Positions 45,702 through 58,070 of a stretch of DNA of 64,000 nucleotides are shown here, piece by piece. The translations under genes and the position numbers were made by a program. Below the pieces are notes generated by a model. That model worked only from the letters and a program-made list of their open reading frames with translations. It made no database searches and had not been told where the DNA came from. Source of the stretch: Colias croceus (taxonomy: Eukaryota > Arthropoda > Insecta > Lepidoptera > Pieridae); assembly GCF_905220415.1 (NCBI RefSeq), contig NC_059561.1, forward strand, positions 3,922,001 to 3,986,000, written 5' to 3'. The stretch's first letter is position 1, and every line of letters begins with the position of its first letter.

Positions 45702-46213
45702 ATACCTACCATTATACTATAACTTTTGTATTGTTAACCTAAAAACAAGATAAATTAATTCTTCAAACATATAACTAGACATCGATATTCCAAGAAACCA
45801 CCAGGTACACTAAATAAGTACGAAAGTTGAAGTTTCAAGGGATTTCAGAATGCTAGCAATAAATTGTCAGCAAATATAAGTGTCGCTGGTATCGCCGCTT
45901 CTGGCGCTTGTCATGTAAATAAGGTTCTGTGGAGAAATGCGAATCATTTCCATTTTTAGTGCTAGATGCTATAATATGATATACTGCTAGGGCTGTCGCG
46001 CCTGCATTAATATGTTGTAAGGATGACAGAACTAGCGGTCCGCCCCGGCTTCGCCCGTGGTACCTACATATGAAAAATTGATGTTGGCCGATTCTCAGAC
46101 TTACCCAATATGTACAGACTCGTAACAACACATTTTTCGCTTAATAACCGAATACCATTAATTAACATCATCCGTAACATATTATTATAATGGCCTTTAA
46201 TTATATTGTATTA
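45702..46213. other. Stretch with one Helitron-like fragment
   Basis: CTAG and CGGTCCGCCCCGGCTTCGCC (46032-46063) are a minus-strand HelD 3' end. The rest is not recognised. Confidence 0.5.
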
Positions 46214-46410
46214 CTAGCTGTTCCCCGCGGTTTCACCCGCATTGCTCCTCTCCTGTTGGTCTTAGCGTTGTTATATAGCCTATAGCCTTCCTCGATAAAT
46301 GGGCTATCTAACACCGAAAGAATTTTTCAAATCGGACCTGTAGTTCCCGAGATTAGCGCGTTGAAACAAACAAACACAATCTTCATCTTTATAATATTAG
46401 TAGGTATAGA
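46214..46410 (-). mobile_element. Helitron-like element, family HelA
   Basis: CTAG (46214-46217), CCCCGCGGTTTCACCCGC hairpin, CCTTCCTCGATAAATGGGCT, GTAGTTCCCGAGATTAGCGC, and the 5' end TAATATTAGTAGGTATAGA at 46410. Confidence 0.72.
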
Positions 46411-48904
46411 TTAAGAACTCAAAGACAGTTTGCATTCTTTGTCGGAAATGATCAATTTATAAAAATATGTATTTTTTCTCTGAAACGAATTTACAAACTC
46501 GAAATATGTACATGATACAAATTCTTCTTACAAAGTACCCTTGAACAAATTTCTTCTTACTAAATAAATGACTCCGTACTTCATATTTTCTTCGAATTTT
46601 CTGGTACACTTAACAGGAGTATAATATTTCGAGGAAGTACGTTTATTCCTTCTAAAGGGAAAAAACCCTATCGCGATCTTGTACGTGCTTATAATATCAT
46701 TCTATTTTTGTCTTACCAATTATAAGAATTGTCGTTGAAAACTTTTCTTGTGATGTTCTTTCAAGTGTTAAGTGAAAAGTAGTCAATATTGTATAGTTTA
46801 TATAGTTTATATAGTATACTGGATGCCAAAATTAACAAATAAATAAATATATTTTTTAAACCACGAATATTAACAAAAAATTAATATAATATGATTTATC
46901 AGCGTTCTCTTATATCCCTTACTCAGAAAAATTAATACTAAAAGATGTATTTACAACCGACTTTATAAAGGGACTAAGTTCAATTTTCAAATATGATTTT
47001 CAAATGAATGAAACAATAAATAAAAGAAAGGCAACTTTCTTTTATTTATTGTTTCATCGTTCTCTGCCAACTGCAACTGTTATTTTATTTATTTATTTAA
47101 CAATTTATTATACATATTATTTTTATAAAATTTAAAAGTAAATACTAATTCTCATAGTTACAGCCTTATCACTTCAGAGTGATCTCTACCAGGCGACCCC
47201 TTATTGTCTTTTTCAAAGAGTACATACATGTATGGCCTCACAAATAAAACATTATTACCAGAACCTGGATTTTATCCACCAAAGAAATATTTTACCACAT
47301 TCCAATAACATAATTAAAACACGCATATTACTACGTGGGCTGACATCTAAAAAGTTCAAGAAGGCAACCAGCGTAACGTTCTTATTATTTCACGCCAGAA
47401 ATGTTCAGGTAAAGCGGAATGTTATGAAAGATAACATCATCCCGTAAAGTATATTATGTAGTTAACATAAAACAACAAACTAAATTACCTCCACCTTAGT
47501 ACCAGATGTTCTATATGGTAATTACGGGAATACTGGGGTCTACAGAACAATAGCGAGTTGACGGAGACTCCAAAAAACTAATTGTATTTAAATTCCAGAC
47601 GCACAAGTAATACCTAAATTACTTGGGTAAAACAAAACATTATTTAGAGGAGTGATTAATGTTCTGCTATCAATAAAAAGTTGTTTCATGTACTTCATTT
47701 GTCTAAAACATAGACTATGTTTTTAGAACAGTCGCTTTGTAGAAAATTTAAATAGAATTAATCAGTTTCAAAGGAAACGTGTTTGTAATTAGCTTTATTC
47801 TATCTACAATTAGGAACGCTAGAATATAATTTATACATCTATTATACAAATATAAATATCTGAATATTAAAGCCAAATTATGTTTGAAATAAAATCGATC
47901 TTTTTTTACAATAAATCATTAGCTACATCATTCATAATCGTATCATATTTTCAATAAGTAATTTTATAATATTTATTTAATGTTACTATTCCACAACACT
48001 TCTAAATAACATTGTTAACCTCTCTATACAACATAGTAACATCTGACCTATATTACCTAACCAAAATCCAAATTTATATTTACCAACCCGAAGCAAATTT
48101 CCTGAAGATCGGATCAGCGATACCAAAGTCATCGACTGTTACACGTGCGTCTAAACAAACAAACAAACCCTGGAACTCGTGCTTTGTTAATTAATTAACC
48201 GGGATTTGTATTGTTATGAGCTATAAGGTACAAATCTGAAAAGTAATTAGCACAATGGAATTATTTTGCGTATTGCTCTGTTATGTGTTTATGAGACCGA
48301 AACATCGTTCTGATTTTGTCAAACTTTGTGTGTGCAATAAAGAGTATACAAATATAAATAAATAAAATAAAATAAATCGTTCAGAATCTCGTAAAATAAT
48401 GAATTTTTACCACTATATAGAGACCATCATAAAATACATATTAATATCATAAATTCTTGGAAATTAAAGTATCAAAAATAATCTTAAGCCATAGTTTAAA
48501 AACCAAACATCCATAAAAATAGTGAATAAACTTGATCATTCAGTTTTTAAAAGGCTCACAAATCTCCGTAAAACTATGGCCTATTTTTACAGCAATAAAA
48601 ATTAATTTAATATAAAATCAAAATAAGTAGGCTAGGGTAAACTAAACTAAAACCGCTTTCACTTAGCTATCCGATAGGGAATTCATATCAAGTTCGCGAG
48701 TAAAAACTTTTTGATGAGAGGCAATTTCGGCTACTTCGGCGGTGGAAGTTTGCGAACTTCACACAAATTATACTAATCGCACGTCATCCTTAACTTTGGA
48801 AGGACCCTACATTTATCAATATCTTAGGGATAGAATATTGTAGAATATTGTGACGTAGGATGATAGAGCCGAACCTTAATCACAGATAATATAATACTAC
48901 TATA
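46411..48904. other. AT-rich stretch without recognisable gene
   Basis: It holds the hairpin at 47008-47057 and a LINE-like 3' tail (GTGTGCAATAAAGAGTATAC then AAATAAA-type repeats, about 48330-48377). The 71-codon frame at 47232-47447 is unidentified. Confidence 0.45.
47008..47057. repeat. Perfect 23-bp hairpin with a GCAA loop
   Basis: ATGAAACAATAAATAAAAGA and three more bases (47008-47030) pair exactly with 47035-47057. The loop 47031-47034 is GCAA, a GNRA tetraloop when transcribed from the plus strand. No larger element borders are seen. Confidence 0.85.
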
Positions 48905-49195
48905 TTTCTGCTCGTTTTCAAAGAAAAACCCGCATAGTTCCTGTTCCTGTGTGATTTCTGAAATACAAAGTAGCATTCGTCTTATTATGGGTCTTCATCT
49001 ACCTACATACCTTTTAAGCAGGTTTCTATACCAAGCAATATATCAAAATGTCTTAGTCGCTTTCTTTGCCCCTATGTACTACGCAACGGATTTTGATGTG
49101 GTTTTTTTAATAGATAGAGTGATTCAAGAGGAAGGTTTTAGTGTATAATTTATTAAGTTTTAGACAAATCGGACGAAGCTGCGGACGGTAAGCTA
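48905..49195. mobile_element. Helitron-like fragments, HelB (minus) then HelE (plus)
   Basis: 48905-49011 carries the minus-strand HelB body (AAAGAAAAACCCGCATAGTT). From about 49065 a plus-strand HelE piece runs (CTACGCAACGGATTTTGATG, GAGTGATTCAAGAGGAAGG) to GAAGCTGCGGACGG and a worn CTAG (CTAT, about 49195). The frame across them is not a gene. Confidence 0.55.
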
Positions 49196-49951
49196 TTGTT
49201 CATTATTTCATCTAAAGTAGTAAGTAGTAATATATTTATTGATATGAAGCTTTTAAGGTATGTGATGGAGCTAGCCAAAAAACCTTGATATTTCATTCAC
49301 AAAATTTCTGAAGATAAGAAACACAATATTTTGTAACTTACCTTAACATCAATATAAATTAAGTACCTACCTACAAAATCAGTTTTGATGATTGCGTTTC
49401 TACAAATTAAAGATTAGTTCTCTCATTTCATTCTGAACTTTATACCACAGTTGTAGAACTCATTTTCAATTGATACCTAACCTTATGTAAATTTTTATCC
49501 AATGAGCTAGTCTTAATTATTTAGCAATTATAATTATGTATATGGAAAGTGGAAGATTAACATATAAATACGGAAATACCATTTAGAATTAAAGCTCCTG
49601 TTTTTAAGAATGACAATTAAGATTCAAATCGTGACGTGGACGTTTTAATAAAAGAAATTTCCTCATAAATTAACTTGGCAACTTGTTATTTTGTAGCGAA
49701 GACAAAGTTTCTCAACAAATTAAAGTTCACGGTAAGGGGAGGAGGGGAGGGGATTCAATTAGTTTTTTGCAAGGCTTGAAAGCAATCGATAGGTACTTAT
49801 GATCTCCTGGTGATTGAATGAAAATAGCAATGATGTAGGAGACAAGGAAAGGGGCTTTGTATTATTTTTAAAGCATTTAATCGAGTTAAAACAGTTATAC
49901 TATATTCATACAACTTGAAAAGAAAGACTAGCAAATGCTTCTAGCATCGGT
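49196..49951. other. AT-rich stretch, nothing recognised
   Basis: Only a short GGGGAGG purine run at about 49736-49752. Confidence 0.4.
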
Positions 49952-50461
49952 TAATGCCCGGTTCCTATATTCAACGGATCGTCATAGTATCAAAGCTACT
50001 ATCCGTTTTTCTAGAACTAACTACGAGTCGTTATTACCGTTCCACAATTTTATTTCTTGACGTGCTATCGACGGACATCCGTTGGTCATAAAAATACCGA
50101 GCCCTCTTCACTCACAGATGTGCGTTTCGTTATAAGCCAAATTGAAATTAAAATAACACAAAATTCAGGACAAAATAAATTAAATATACAGCCGAATTAT
50201 AAACTTTAAGAATAAAGTTTCTTATTAATAAAGAACTAATACTAAAGAACTATATATTTGTAGACATCTGCGTGATAATTTTCCTTCTAAACAACCTAAT
50301 GCGTTACACAGAAAGCAAAAACGGAACGTTTTTCTCGCGCACGCGTGCATTGCTTGTCAGTTGTCAAATTATTGTCATTCATTGTTGATTGATGATTCAT
50401 TGTCAAGTTTTATAATTAAAGAATAACAATACAACGACCACTGTTTATATATTTATTAAAA

Positions 50462-50811
50462 ATGGATATTACGCCGGTAAGTACGCCTTTATATTTCTTC
50501 TTTAAAATCGTCTGACGCTTACTTTTTGCTTCGGACACTTTTAAAGTCAAACATATATTTCTGTTACAGAAATCGAAGAAGGCTATGAGTAAAGACGAGA
50601 TTGCTCAATTATTATAACCAGTAAGGAGACTAATGCTTCTACGAATAAATTAAAGGATGAATGTTGGACTTCGTTGACCAACACATTTAATGCAAAAATT
50701 GGTCAAATACCTACCAGGAAAACTTTTTATTTTCAGCCAAAAAATTCAAACATAATAAGGATGATGGACAAATATTATGAAGAAATAATTGAAATACTGA
50801 ACACACAATAA
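50462..50811 (+). pseudogene. Myb/SANT-like Harbinger partner gene, broken (copy 2)
   Basis: ATG at 50462, five codons, GTAAGT donor (50477), acceptor ending 50569, then KSKKAMSKDEIAQLL and a stop at about 50615. After a frame change KDECWTSLTNTFNAK and MMDKYYEEIIEILNTQ run to a stop at 50809-50811. A few bases after the first stop differ from copy 1 (GCTTCTACG against GAATAAACG), but the break is shared. Confidence 0.5.
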
Positions 50812-51602
50812 TTGAAATACTGAACACACAATAACTAATTAATTTTTGTATATTATTAAGCAATATATCTAGACATACGGTAGAAAAAGAATTTGTTAGG
50901 TAGTGCTAAATGTAAATCTTATGTAAAAAATGTATTTAGTTCAGAGAGCCTATTACAGCGTTAAGGAATATAATATAGAAGATGATAATCGATGGAGGGT
51001 TGTCGTGTAAGAATCACAGGACAGTTCTTTGGCATATATTATGTAGTTACATATTACTATGTAAAATTAAACTGTAATAAAGAAATAAAACTTTTATTCC
51101 ATTTTATTATGTACTTTTATTTATTTTTTATTATTTACAATACAATGTTTAAAAAATTGATTTCTACATTGCAAACATAGACATACATATAAATATACTA
51201 GTGGTCCGCCCCGGCTTCGCCCTTGAAATACTGAACACACAATAACTAATTAATTTTTGTATATTATTAAGCAATATATCTAGACACACGGTAGAAAAAG
51301 AATTTGTTAGTGCTAAATGTAAATCTTATGTAAAAAATGTATTTAGTTCAGAGAGCCTATTACAGCGTTAAGGAATATAATATAGAAGATGATAATCGAT
51401 GGAGGGTTGTCGCGTAAGAATCACAGGACAGTTCTTTGGCATATATTATGTAGTTACATATTACTATGTAAAATTAAACATAGTTATAAAGAAATAAAAC
51501 TTTTATTCCATTTTATTATGTACTTTTATTTATTTTTTATTATTTACAATACAATGTTTAAAAAATTGATTTCTACATTGCAAACATAGACACATATATA
51601 TA
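50812..51602. repeat. Tandem duplication inside Harbinger copy 2
   Basis: Two units of about 405 bp, with the 27-base Helitron-like 3' end (CTAG, CGGTCC-type hairpin) at the junction near 51199-51225, as in copy 1. Confidence 0.75.
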
Positions 51603-51747
51603 CTAGTGGTCCGCCCCGGCTTCGCCCTTGGTACATGTTTATGTTTTCTTTCCATAATAACCATCCTCGTACTTCAAGGAACATTATAAAAAAATAATTA
51701 TCGAAATCGGTCCACCCGTTCACGCGTGATGCCGTGACCAAGGGAAA
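51603..51747 (-). mobile_element. Truncated HelD piece inside Harbinger copy 2
   Basis: CTAG (51603-51606), GGTCCGCCCCGGCTTCGCCC, then GAAATCGGTCCACCCGTTCA. It is truncated at the same point against the transposase as in copy 1. Confidence 0.68.
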
Positions 51748-52136
51748 TAGGTCTGCCACTGATATCGATATTGTGCCTAAAGCATAGAACCTCAGCGTCA
51801 ACAGTAATTGATGTTATGGAGATACCCCATGATTCCTGAAATGACAACATAAATTAGGTATGTAATAAGGTTAGACGTGTTTGGTATAATATTAATGCCT
51901 CCATTAAACTAACCTGGCTCCTTTTATTCGTACGTCTGGATAAATTTCAAGAAGTAAATAAGTAATTGTTCAACAGATTCTTTATCAAGTCGAAATCTCA
52001 ATTGAAATTCGTGAGAATCCAGGGTCGCAAAAAAATCCACTCCTTCTCTATAATATATACTCTTTCACGCCCACTATCTTCTTCCGAAATTCGATATAAT
52101 ATTAAACACTTCTCTATCACTATCTGAACTCCACAT
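51748..52136 (-). pseudogene. Harbinger transposase, 5' remnant (copy 2)
   Basis: The minus-strand ATG at 52136 opens WSSDSDREVF (Cys instead of Trp in copy 1), followed by the same frameshifts, the same intron-like gap and the LLLTLRFYALGTISISVADL block. It has the same loss of the catalytic half. Confidence 0.78.
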
Positions 52137-52493
52137 TTCGATATTGAAGCGGAAACAATGAAATAGTAAGAATTTAACCACCCGAAATCGACGGGTAAAC
52201 AAAATGCTATACGAATAGTAACTTTGACAGCATAATGACATTAAAAATATTTATAGGAACGCGATAAACTGTCTTCTCCATACAATATGCTTACCGTTCG
52301 TTAATAGTAACCCTCCCATCCGTCAGTAGGAAGCCGTCGGTAAGTTGCTTGACGAGACGTTTTTTATAGGAACGATTTTCGCTTACGCTTGGTTAATTAT
52401 ACTACTATTCGTAACTAAAACGGATCGTTTTTCAAATATAGGAACCGGGCATAAGTCATCTGGTAAAACTTTTCTTATACCAATTGAAACATA

Positions 52494-52700
52494 TCTATAC
52501 TAATATTATATAAAGCTGAAGAGTTTGTTTGTTTGTTTGAACGCGCTAATCTCAGATCAACTACTGGTCCGATTTGAAAAATTATTTCTGCTAATATTAT
52601 AAACACGGAAGTATATAATAATATGGATGGATGTAGCTGATCGGATCTGTAAAATATTATTTGGTTCAGAGTTAGATTACTGTCATGATTAACACATAGG
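52494..52700 (+). mobile_element. Helitron-like 5' fragments (HelA, then HelB-like)
   Basis: TCTATACTAATATTATATAA opens a HelA copy that stops after GGTCCGATTTGAAAAATTAT (about 52588). There a second 5' end begins (TGCTAATATTATAAACACGG, then ATGGATGGATGTAGCTGAT). Confidence 0.55.
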
Positions 52701-53014
52701 TGACTTTTCATTTGGTATTCACGTAAGTAATGCTGCAAGCCATTAATAATATAGAAAAAAAAACAACAATACCCTGAAATTAGGGGTGGTACCTAAATCT
52801 ACTAAGTACTCAATACGATTATCCTTAATTGTTTTGTCAAAGACATCCAATATTCCGACAACTAAAGAAACTCAGCATCGTCAAAACGTAGCAATTATTT
52901 TTCAGATAAAGTAATCATTACGGAATACAATAATATTGTTATTATAATGAAAAAAGTAATTAAGAGTTACACATACCAAAAATACTATGTTCTGTTTGAG
53001 TAGATTATATCTTA
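52701..53014. other. AT-rich stretch, nothing recognised
   Basis: No gene or clear repeat end. Confidence 0.4.
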
Positions 53015-53199
53015 CTAGCTTACCACCCGCGGTTTCGCCCGCTTTGTTTAAAACCTAATAAATTATATACTAAAACTTTCCTCTTGAATCACTCTATCCA
53101 TTTAAAAAAACCGCATCAAAATCCGTTGCGTAGTTTTAAAGATTTAAGCATACAAAGGGACATAGGGACAGAGAAAGTGACTTTGTTTTGTACTATGTA
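53015..53199 (-). mobile_element. Helitron-like element, family HelE
   Basis: CTAG (53015-53018), ACCCGCGGTTTCGCCCGC hairpin, CTTTCCTCTTGAATCACTCT, GTTTTAAAGATTTAAGCATA, ending GTTTTGTACTATGTA. Confidence 0.68.
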
Positions 53200-53585
53200 G
53201 TGTTATTACGATCTCGTTTCACGGTGAGCGGTCCCGACCCATTGTCTTTCTGAATTGTTTTAACTGATTTATGTATTGTATTTGTAAGCAAAATAATGTT
53301 TTGATATATCGGGTGAAAATGGGATACGTGGGTTTTATATGGGTCATAGGTGTTTTGTGAATTCAAGAGGATTATTGAGTTTAAGAACGGACGGCTTTTA
53401 ATAAGTTGGGAATGAGGTGTTTTAATTTTTAAGGACTTAAAACTTTGATTTGCTAATTATCGAGTATAATTAAAAGACTGTTTATTTTATCAATCGTATT
53501 GTATCTCGGAAATGCCTACAATTTTTTTTATTTTTCTGCTATTTTAAATTAAAATGAAGACATGAATTGTCGTTTTTATAAAATA
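53200..53585. other. AT-rich stretch, nothing recognised
   Basis: No gene or clear repeat end. Confidence 0.4.
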
Positions 53586-53795
53586 CTAGCTGTTGCCCGC
53601 AGCTTCGCTTGCGTGGAAAAGATTTCATGGTATAACTTTTCATTCCCTATTTTACCCCTTTAGGGGATGAATTTTCTAAAATCCTTTCATAGGGGACGCC
53701 TACGTTATGACATCTACCTGCATGCCAAATTTCATGCCGATACGTCCAGTGGTTTGGGCTGTTCATTGATAGATCACTATATCAGTCACCTTTGA

Positions 53796-53833
<38 letters not shown>
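53586..53833 (-). mobile_element. Helitron-like element, family HelF, first of two
   Basis: CTAG (53586-53589) and hairpin CCCGCAGCTTCGCTTGCG, then GGGGACGCCTACGTTATGAC and CGATACGTCCAGTGGTTTGG. It ends in a short TA run and TAGA. Confidence 0.62.
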
Positions 53834-53836
53834 TAA

Positions 53837-54034
53837 CTAGCTTCCGCCCACGACTTTGTACATGCATCCCCGTTTTTCCCCGTTCCCGCAAGAATTTCGG
53901 GAAATCCTTTCTTAGGGGACGCCTACGTTATGACATCTACCTGCATGCCAAATTTCAGCCCGATACGTCCAGTGGTTTGGGCTGTGCGTTGATAGATCAC
54001 TATATCAGTCACCTTTGAGTTTTATATATATAGA
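53837..54034 (-). mobile_element. Helitron-like element, family HelF, second of two
   Basis: CTAG at 53837-53840, three bases after the first copy ends. It shares GGGGACGCCTACGTTATGAC, CGATACGTCCAGTGGTTTGG and ATCACTATATCAGTCACCTT with it. The hairpin is worn. Confidence 0.62.
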
Positions 54035-55182
54035 TGTATGTATTAATAGCAATAGTTTATGCACTTACTCTAATTAATTCTTAATTAAAATCGCATTTTT
54101 CTATCTACAAAGCGATGGACTTTCAAAAACCGAAGATCATTAATAACAAAAAGGTACATTCTTACTCCTAATAAGTAACAAAACGCGAAGTCACTAGAAC
54201 TAAATAAAAGGTGTTATTCTACGGCCTGGGATTAAGTTTGTTTTTCAAGACGCGCCTAATCTATAGCCCGATCAACCGTTAAGATGGGTATTTTCGGGGA
54301 CCGTAAGTTACCGGCCTTATTTGGGTTTGAAGTATAATTTATTGTCTTCAATTCGATCGAAAGGAAAGGTTGCGCTATAAATTGGACGCAGCTGTGTTAC
54401 GGACATAAGCTCAGAATTAGGCAACAAAAGAGCCGATTTGCGAATGTTCACCTCAATTTGTTATAGCTACAAAAATTTCCGAATGCCCGCGTTAATTGAA
54501 CGTCGGTTTCAATTGATTTGTGGCTGAGTATTGGCTGCGTGGGTTTTACTTTTTTTTTGGTAAATCTTTTAATGTGATTATGAATGTCAGATCCGACGCG
54601 TGAACGCTAATGCATTTGTCTGGTTGCCATTTTGAAAATCTTTTTGCGTGATGCATTTTTATTTTAAATCCCTTTTACATTGTCGTTTTTCATAAGCAGT
54701 ACTATGGTGATTTAATATAGAATTTATAAAGGCTTTTTAGTTATATAAAATGGAATGGATTTGAAGGTACTTTTAGTAATTTGGTTCATAATTGGATAAA
54801 ACGTTAAAAAACAGTTATCGTTCAAATAACGGAGTATGTTTCCACATAAATACCTATATAGCATACCGAAGCAGAAAATAGTATCATAAATAGCAACCGA
54901 TTCATCCAACACAACAAATAGGCTCTCTATGAGAAAATTTTTATCTTCTATATGACGTTAGCCTTAAAATTCGACGCTGGATCTTGAGAAATAACCGACT
55001 ATTTCACTACCAAATGATCGCGTGTCCCAAAGCCGAATCTATAACAAATTGTTATATTTATATATACGACAGGCGAGACGCTACATTATTGACAGATAGA
55101 ATGTTGCAATTGTTTGACATTCGAGAGTCTTCCATGCTATATTGGCAGGCCATTTGACACTTTTGTGTAGTTATATTGTTTA
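54035..55182. other. Stretch without recognisable gene
   Basis: No known motif in either strand and no repeat with clear ends. Confidence 0.45.
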
Positions 55183-55510
55183 CTAGCTTCCGCCCGCGAC
55201 TCCGTCCGCGCGGATGTCGGTCTTCGCGTGGATGGTTATTTCTCCATTTTGAGTACCTCTGTCAATAACATCTTATAAATATCTATTGGACCCAATTCCC
55301 AAATACGGCTAGGCCTATAATAATACGCAACGTGTGTTCGCGGTTCTACGGAACAACGTCTATGGATAAAACTGAAAAATTAAGATTAATTTTTTTCTAC
55401 GTATTTTTCCAGGATAAAAAGTATCCTATTTTACGCCCAGGATAATAAGGTATAATTATACCAAGTTTCATCGAAATCGAACCGCTAGTTTTCACGTGAT
55501 GCCTTCACAT

Positions 55511-55555
<45 letters not shown>

Positions 55556-55674
55556 AATTTTTTTAATCACATATTTGGGTTTGGTATCAATCCAGTAACA
55601 CCCCCTGCTATTTATTTTTTCAATATTTTCAATGTACAGAATTGACCCTTCTACAGATTTATTATATGTATAGA
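55183..55674 (-). mobile_element. Helitron-like element, family HelC, long form
   Basis: 492-bp inverted counterpart of 21352-21838: CTAG (55183-55186), CGCCCGCGACTCCGTCCGCG, the extra block (GCGGTTCTACGGAACAACGT), a CAGA microsatellite (55510-55552), and the 5' end ATTTATTATATGTATAGA. Confidence 0.74.
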
Positions 55675-55683
55675 TATCGTTTA

Positions 55684-55760
55684 CTAGCTGCCCCGCGGTT
55701 TTATTTGCATTGCTCCGCTTTTATTGTCATAATATTATATAGCCTTCTTTGGTCTACAAT
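55684..55760 (-). mobile_element. Helitron-like HelA fragment (3' end)
   Basis: CTAG (55684-55687) and CCCCGCGGTTTTATTTGC, then a TATAGCCTTCTTTGG remnant. The 5' half is missing. Confidence 0.55.
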
Positions 55761-55955
55761 TAAATGAAAAGTGAATTGCAAACGATAAAATAGTGCAGTC
55801 GCGAACTATTAGCTCCACTACTTATTTATCTGTAACTGTCGTAACAAGCTCCATTCAATTATCGCATCACTGTTTCTTTATTGATGATTCAAGCAAATAG
55901 AAGTTCTAACTACTTTATTGCATAGATGTATGTAGGTATTGCATACACCTATACT

Positions 55956-56146
55956 TATATACTAATATTATAAAGCTGAGGAGTGTGTTTGTTTCTAACG
56001 CGCTAACATCAGGATCTACGTGTCCGATTTGAAAAATTATTTATCTGATAGATATTCCATTTACCGAAGAAGGCTAAAGGCTATATACCATCTCGCTAAG
56101 ACTAATAGGAGCAGAGCAATGCGTGTAAAGCCGCACGCACATCTAG
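55956..56146 (+). mobile_element. Helitron-like element, family HelA
   Basis: ATACTAATATTATAAAGCTG start, GTCCGATTTGAAAAATTATT, GAGCAATGCGTGTAAAGCCG hairpin region, CTAG at 56143-56146. Confidence 0.65.
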
Positions 56147-56558
56147 TATAACAATACATGCTGAATTATTAATATTTTCGAGCATATAACTTTCTTTACT
56201 GCTTATACGAAAACTTAAGTAATAAAATCCTTGCTTTCGACCGCCTATTGGTTCCCCGGAAAGGCAACCTAGTGAAACAAACGTTCCTTCATAAATCGTT
56301 TTAAAATGTTCCCGTTCAAAATTCCAAAAACCCGCATGTTGCATACAAACTATCCAAGCGTAATGTATTGATTTTATAGTTCCTCCTCAAAGTTTGCTAT
56401 TGAATATCATAGTTGCACTTTGTTAAATTTGTAGCCTGTTGTTATAATTGTTGGTTTGGTAAGTTGGAAGGTTCTGGAAATTTATACGATGCCATACGAT
56501 TAACTATAATATAATACTGCGTACGGAAATGTAATAAGAGTATTTTATAATCTACTCA
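56147..56558. other. Stretch without recognisable gene
   Basis: An 80-codon minus-strand frame (56102-56344) overlaps the Helitron-like end and shows no known motif. Confidence 0.4.
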
Positions 56559-56756
56559 TCTACACTAATATTATAAAGCTGAAGAATTTTTTGTTTGTTT
56601 GTTTGAACGCGCTAATCTCGGGAACTACTGGTCCGATTTGAAAAATTATTTCGGTGTTAGATAGCCCATTTATCGAGGAAGGCTATAGGCTATATATCAT
56701 CACGCTAAGACCAACAGGAGCGGAGCAATGCGGGTGAAACCGCGGGGAACAGCTAG
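56559..56756 (+). mobile_element. Helitron-like element, family HelA (best-preserved copy)
   Basis: TCTACACTAATATTATAAAG start, GAACGCGCTAATCTCGGGAA, TATCGAGGAAGGCTATAGGC, then GCGGGTGAAACCGCG hairpin, GGGAACAG and CTAG (56753-56756). It is a good reference for the family in this window. Confidence 0.75.
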
Positions 56757-57358
56757 TAATTAATATATCTGGAACAGACTACCTGCTATCTAAAGGAATC
56801 TGTACCAAATTTCATACCGACCAATCGGCATTTTTTGGGTGAAAGAGTAACAAATTTTTTTTTTAAACTTTCATGTTTGCAATAATAGTTGGATTAAAGG
56901 CCTTTTATAATAGAGTTAGATTTCCTAATCCTTACGAGGTTTAAAATCTACGACTACATAGATTGCTAGATCCAGCCTCTCAAAGCGTACTACTACTCTA
57001 ATATAGAATTTTTTTTTACACATGTAACATATTATCTGTATGACGCTAAATCAAATAAATATTAAAACAATTCCTTACATTAAGTATCTAACTTGATAAT
57101 CAAATTCATATTTTGAATTATAAATTCAGTACTTACCTACATAAACTACTACATACGGTGTATCTATGTAATTATGTAGATAGTGTATCTAATCAATATC
57201 TTACTGTGTTTGAAACAAGAGGGAATATTATATACATATTAGGTATCAGTATGATTGAGGTGTGATTGATACTTGTCATATAATGCCTCATCAAAAGTAT
57301 TCCTATTTCATAAATACCTCAAAGAGATAGAGTTTTTATAGGAATTAAAATATAGAAC
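56757..57358. other. AT-rich stretch, nothing recognised
   Basis: No gene. A worn HelB-like piece (TACCAAATTTCATACCGACC) at about 56800-56880. Confidence 0.4.
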
Positions 57359-57501
57359 CAGCCCCCCTAGCCAAGTGGCTTTCTGTTAGCGTAGCGTTCA
57401 ATAGAATAGACTACGAATGTATGAGATTGACGTAAGCTGTAGATAAACGTATCTACGTATCTACGCTACGCTAACAGAAAGCCACTTGGCTAGGGGGGCT
57501 G
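57359..57501. mobile_element. 143-bp MITE with perfect 38-bp TIRs
   Basis: CAGCCCCCCTAGCCAAGTGG starts a 38-base arm (57359-57396) that pairs exactly with 57464-57501. The CAG start is seen in hAT-like elements, but I found no 8-bp duplication beside it. The whole sequence can fold back on itself. Confidence 0.75.
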
Positions 57502-58070
57502 AAGCAATACGACAAAACATAATATTATGAAATGATTTTGTGCAATAGAACTAGAAAAAAAAAACCTCTTCAAAACCGGCGCGTAGTTTTAAAGATACAC
57601 ACATAAACAGATACTTTGTTTTATACTATATAGTGATAGTGATTTTTTTTCCATCTGGAGTTTTATTACATAGAAGAAGACGTATTATATTAAGTGCTAG
57701 GTATATTAATAGTGATATTGTTGGCTCAATACCTATAGATTATCCTGAATATCACATTGAAGACTATTTCCGTTCCTATCAGATCGAATAAATAGAGCGT
57801 ATTTGAATATATTAATTTTATAGATATTCGCACGGGAACTTTATTTCTGCTTTAGTATTTCCTTTATAATTTCGAAATATTTCCTCATAATTAAAGTATA
57901 CAGGGTATAACTACCAATTAAAATAAAACTTTTCACATTAAACAACTGATAAAAGGAAATAACCGGGTTCCCTTGTGAGGTACGGGTGAATGCATTTCAT
58001 ATTTGCCTCAATCGATTTTATTTACGGGCAAGTGATCAGCAATCCATGTTATTTAAACTTTATAAATAGA
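57502..58070. other. AT-rich stretch with a HelE fragment
   Basis: GCGTAGTTTTAAAGATACAC to TTTTATACTATATAG (about 57580-57631) is a minus-strand HelE 5' piece. No gene. Confidence 0.45.

Larger units (their letters stand above)
49955..52451 (-). mobile_element. PIF/Harbinger transposon, copy 2 (inverted, composite)
   Basis: Same element as 22342-24830 in reverse. Ends TGCCCGGTTCCTATATT (49955) and complement (to 52451), each flanked by TAA (49952-49954, 52452-52454). Lengths are 2497 and 2489 bp, and differences are scattered single changes and small indels. Unrelated flanks show that it arrived by transposition, so it is not part of a larger segmental inversion. Confidence 0.85.

Noticed and set aside
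50992..51180. 62-66-codon frame found four times (23196, 23605, 50992, 51389)
   Set aside because: It repeats only because the Harbinger copies and their tandem units repeat; it reads through the 3' untranslated region and has no known motif.
22339..52454. A 30-kb segmental inverted duplication
   Set aside because: Only the 2.5-kb transposon bodies match; the flanks outside TAA are unrelated.
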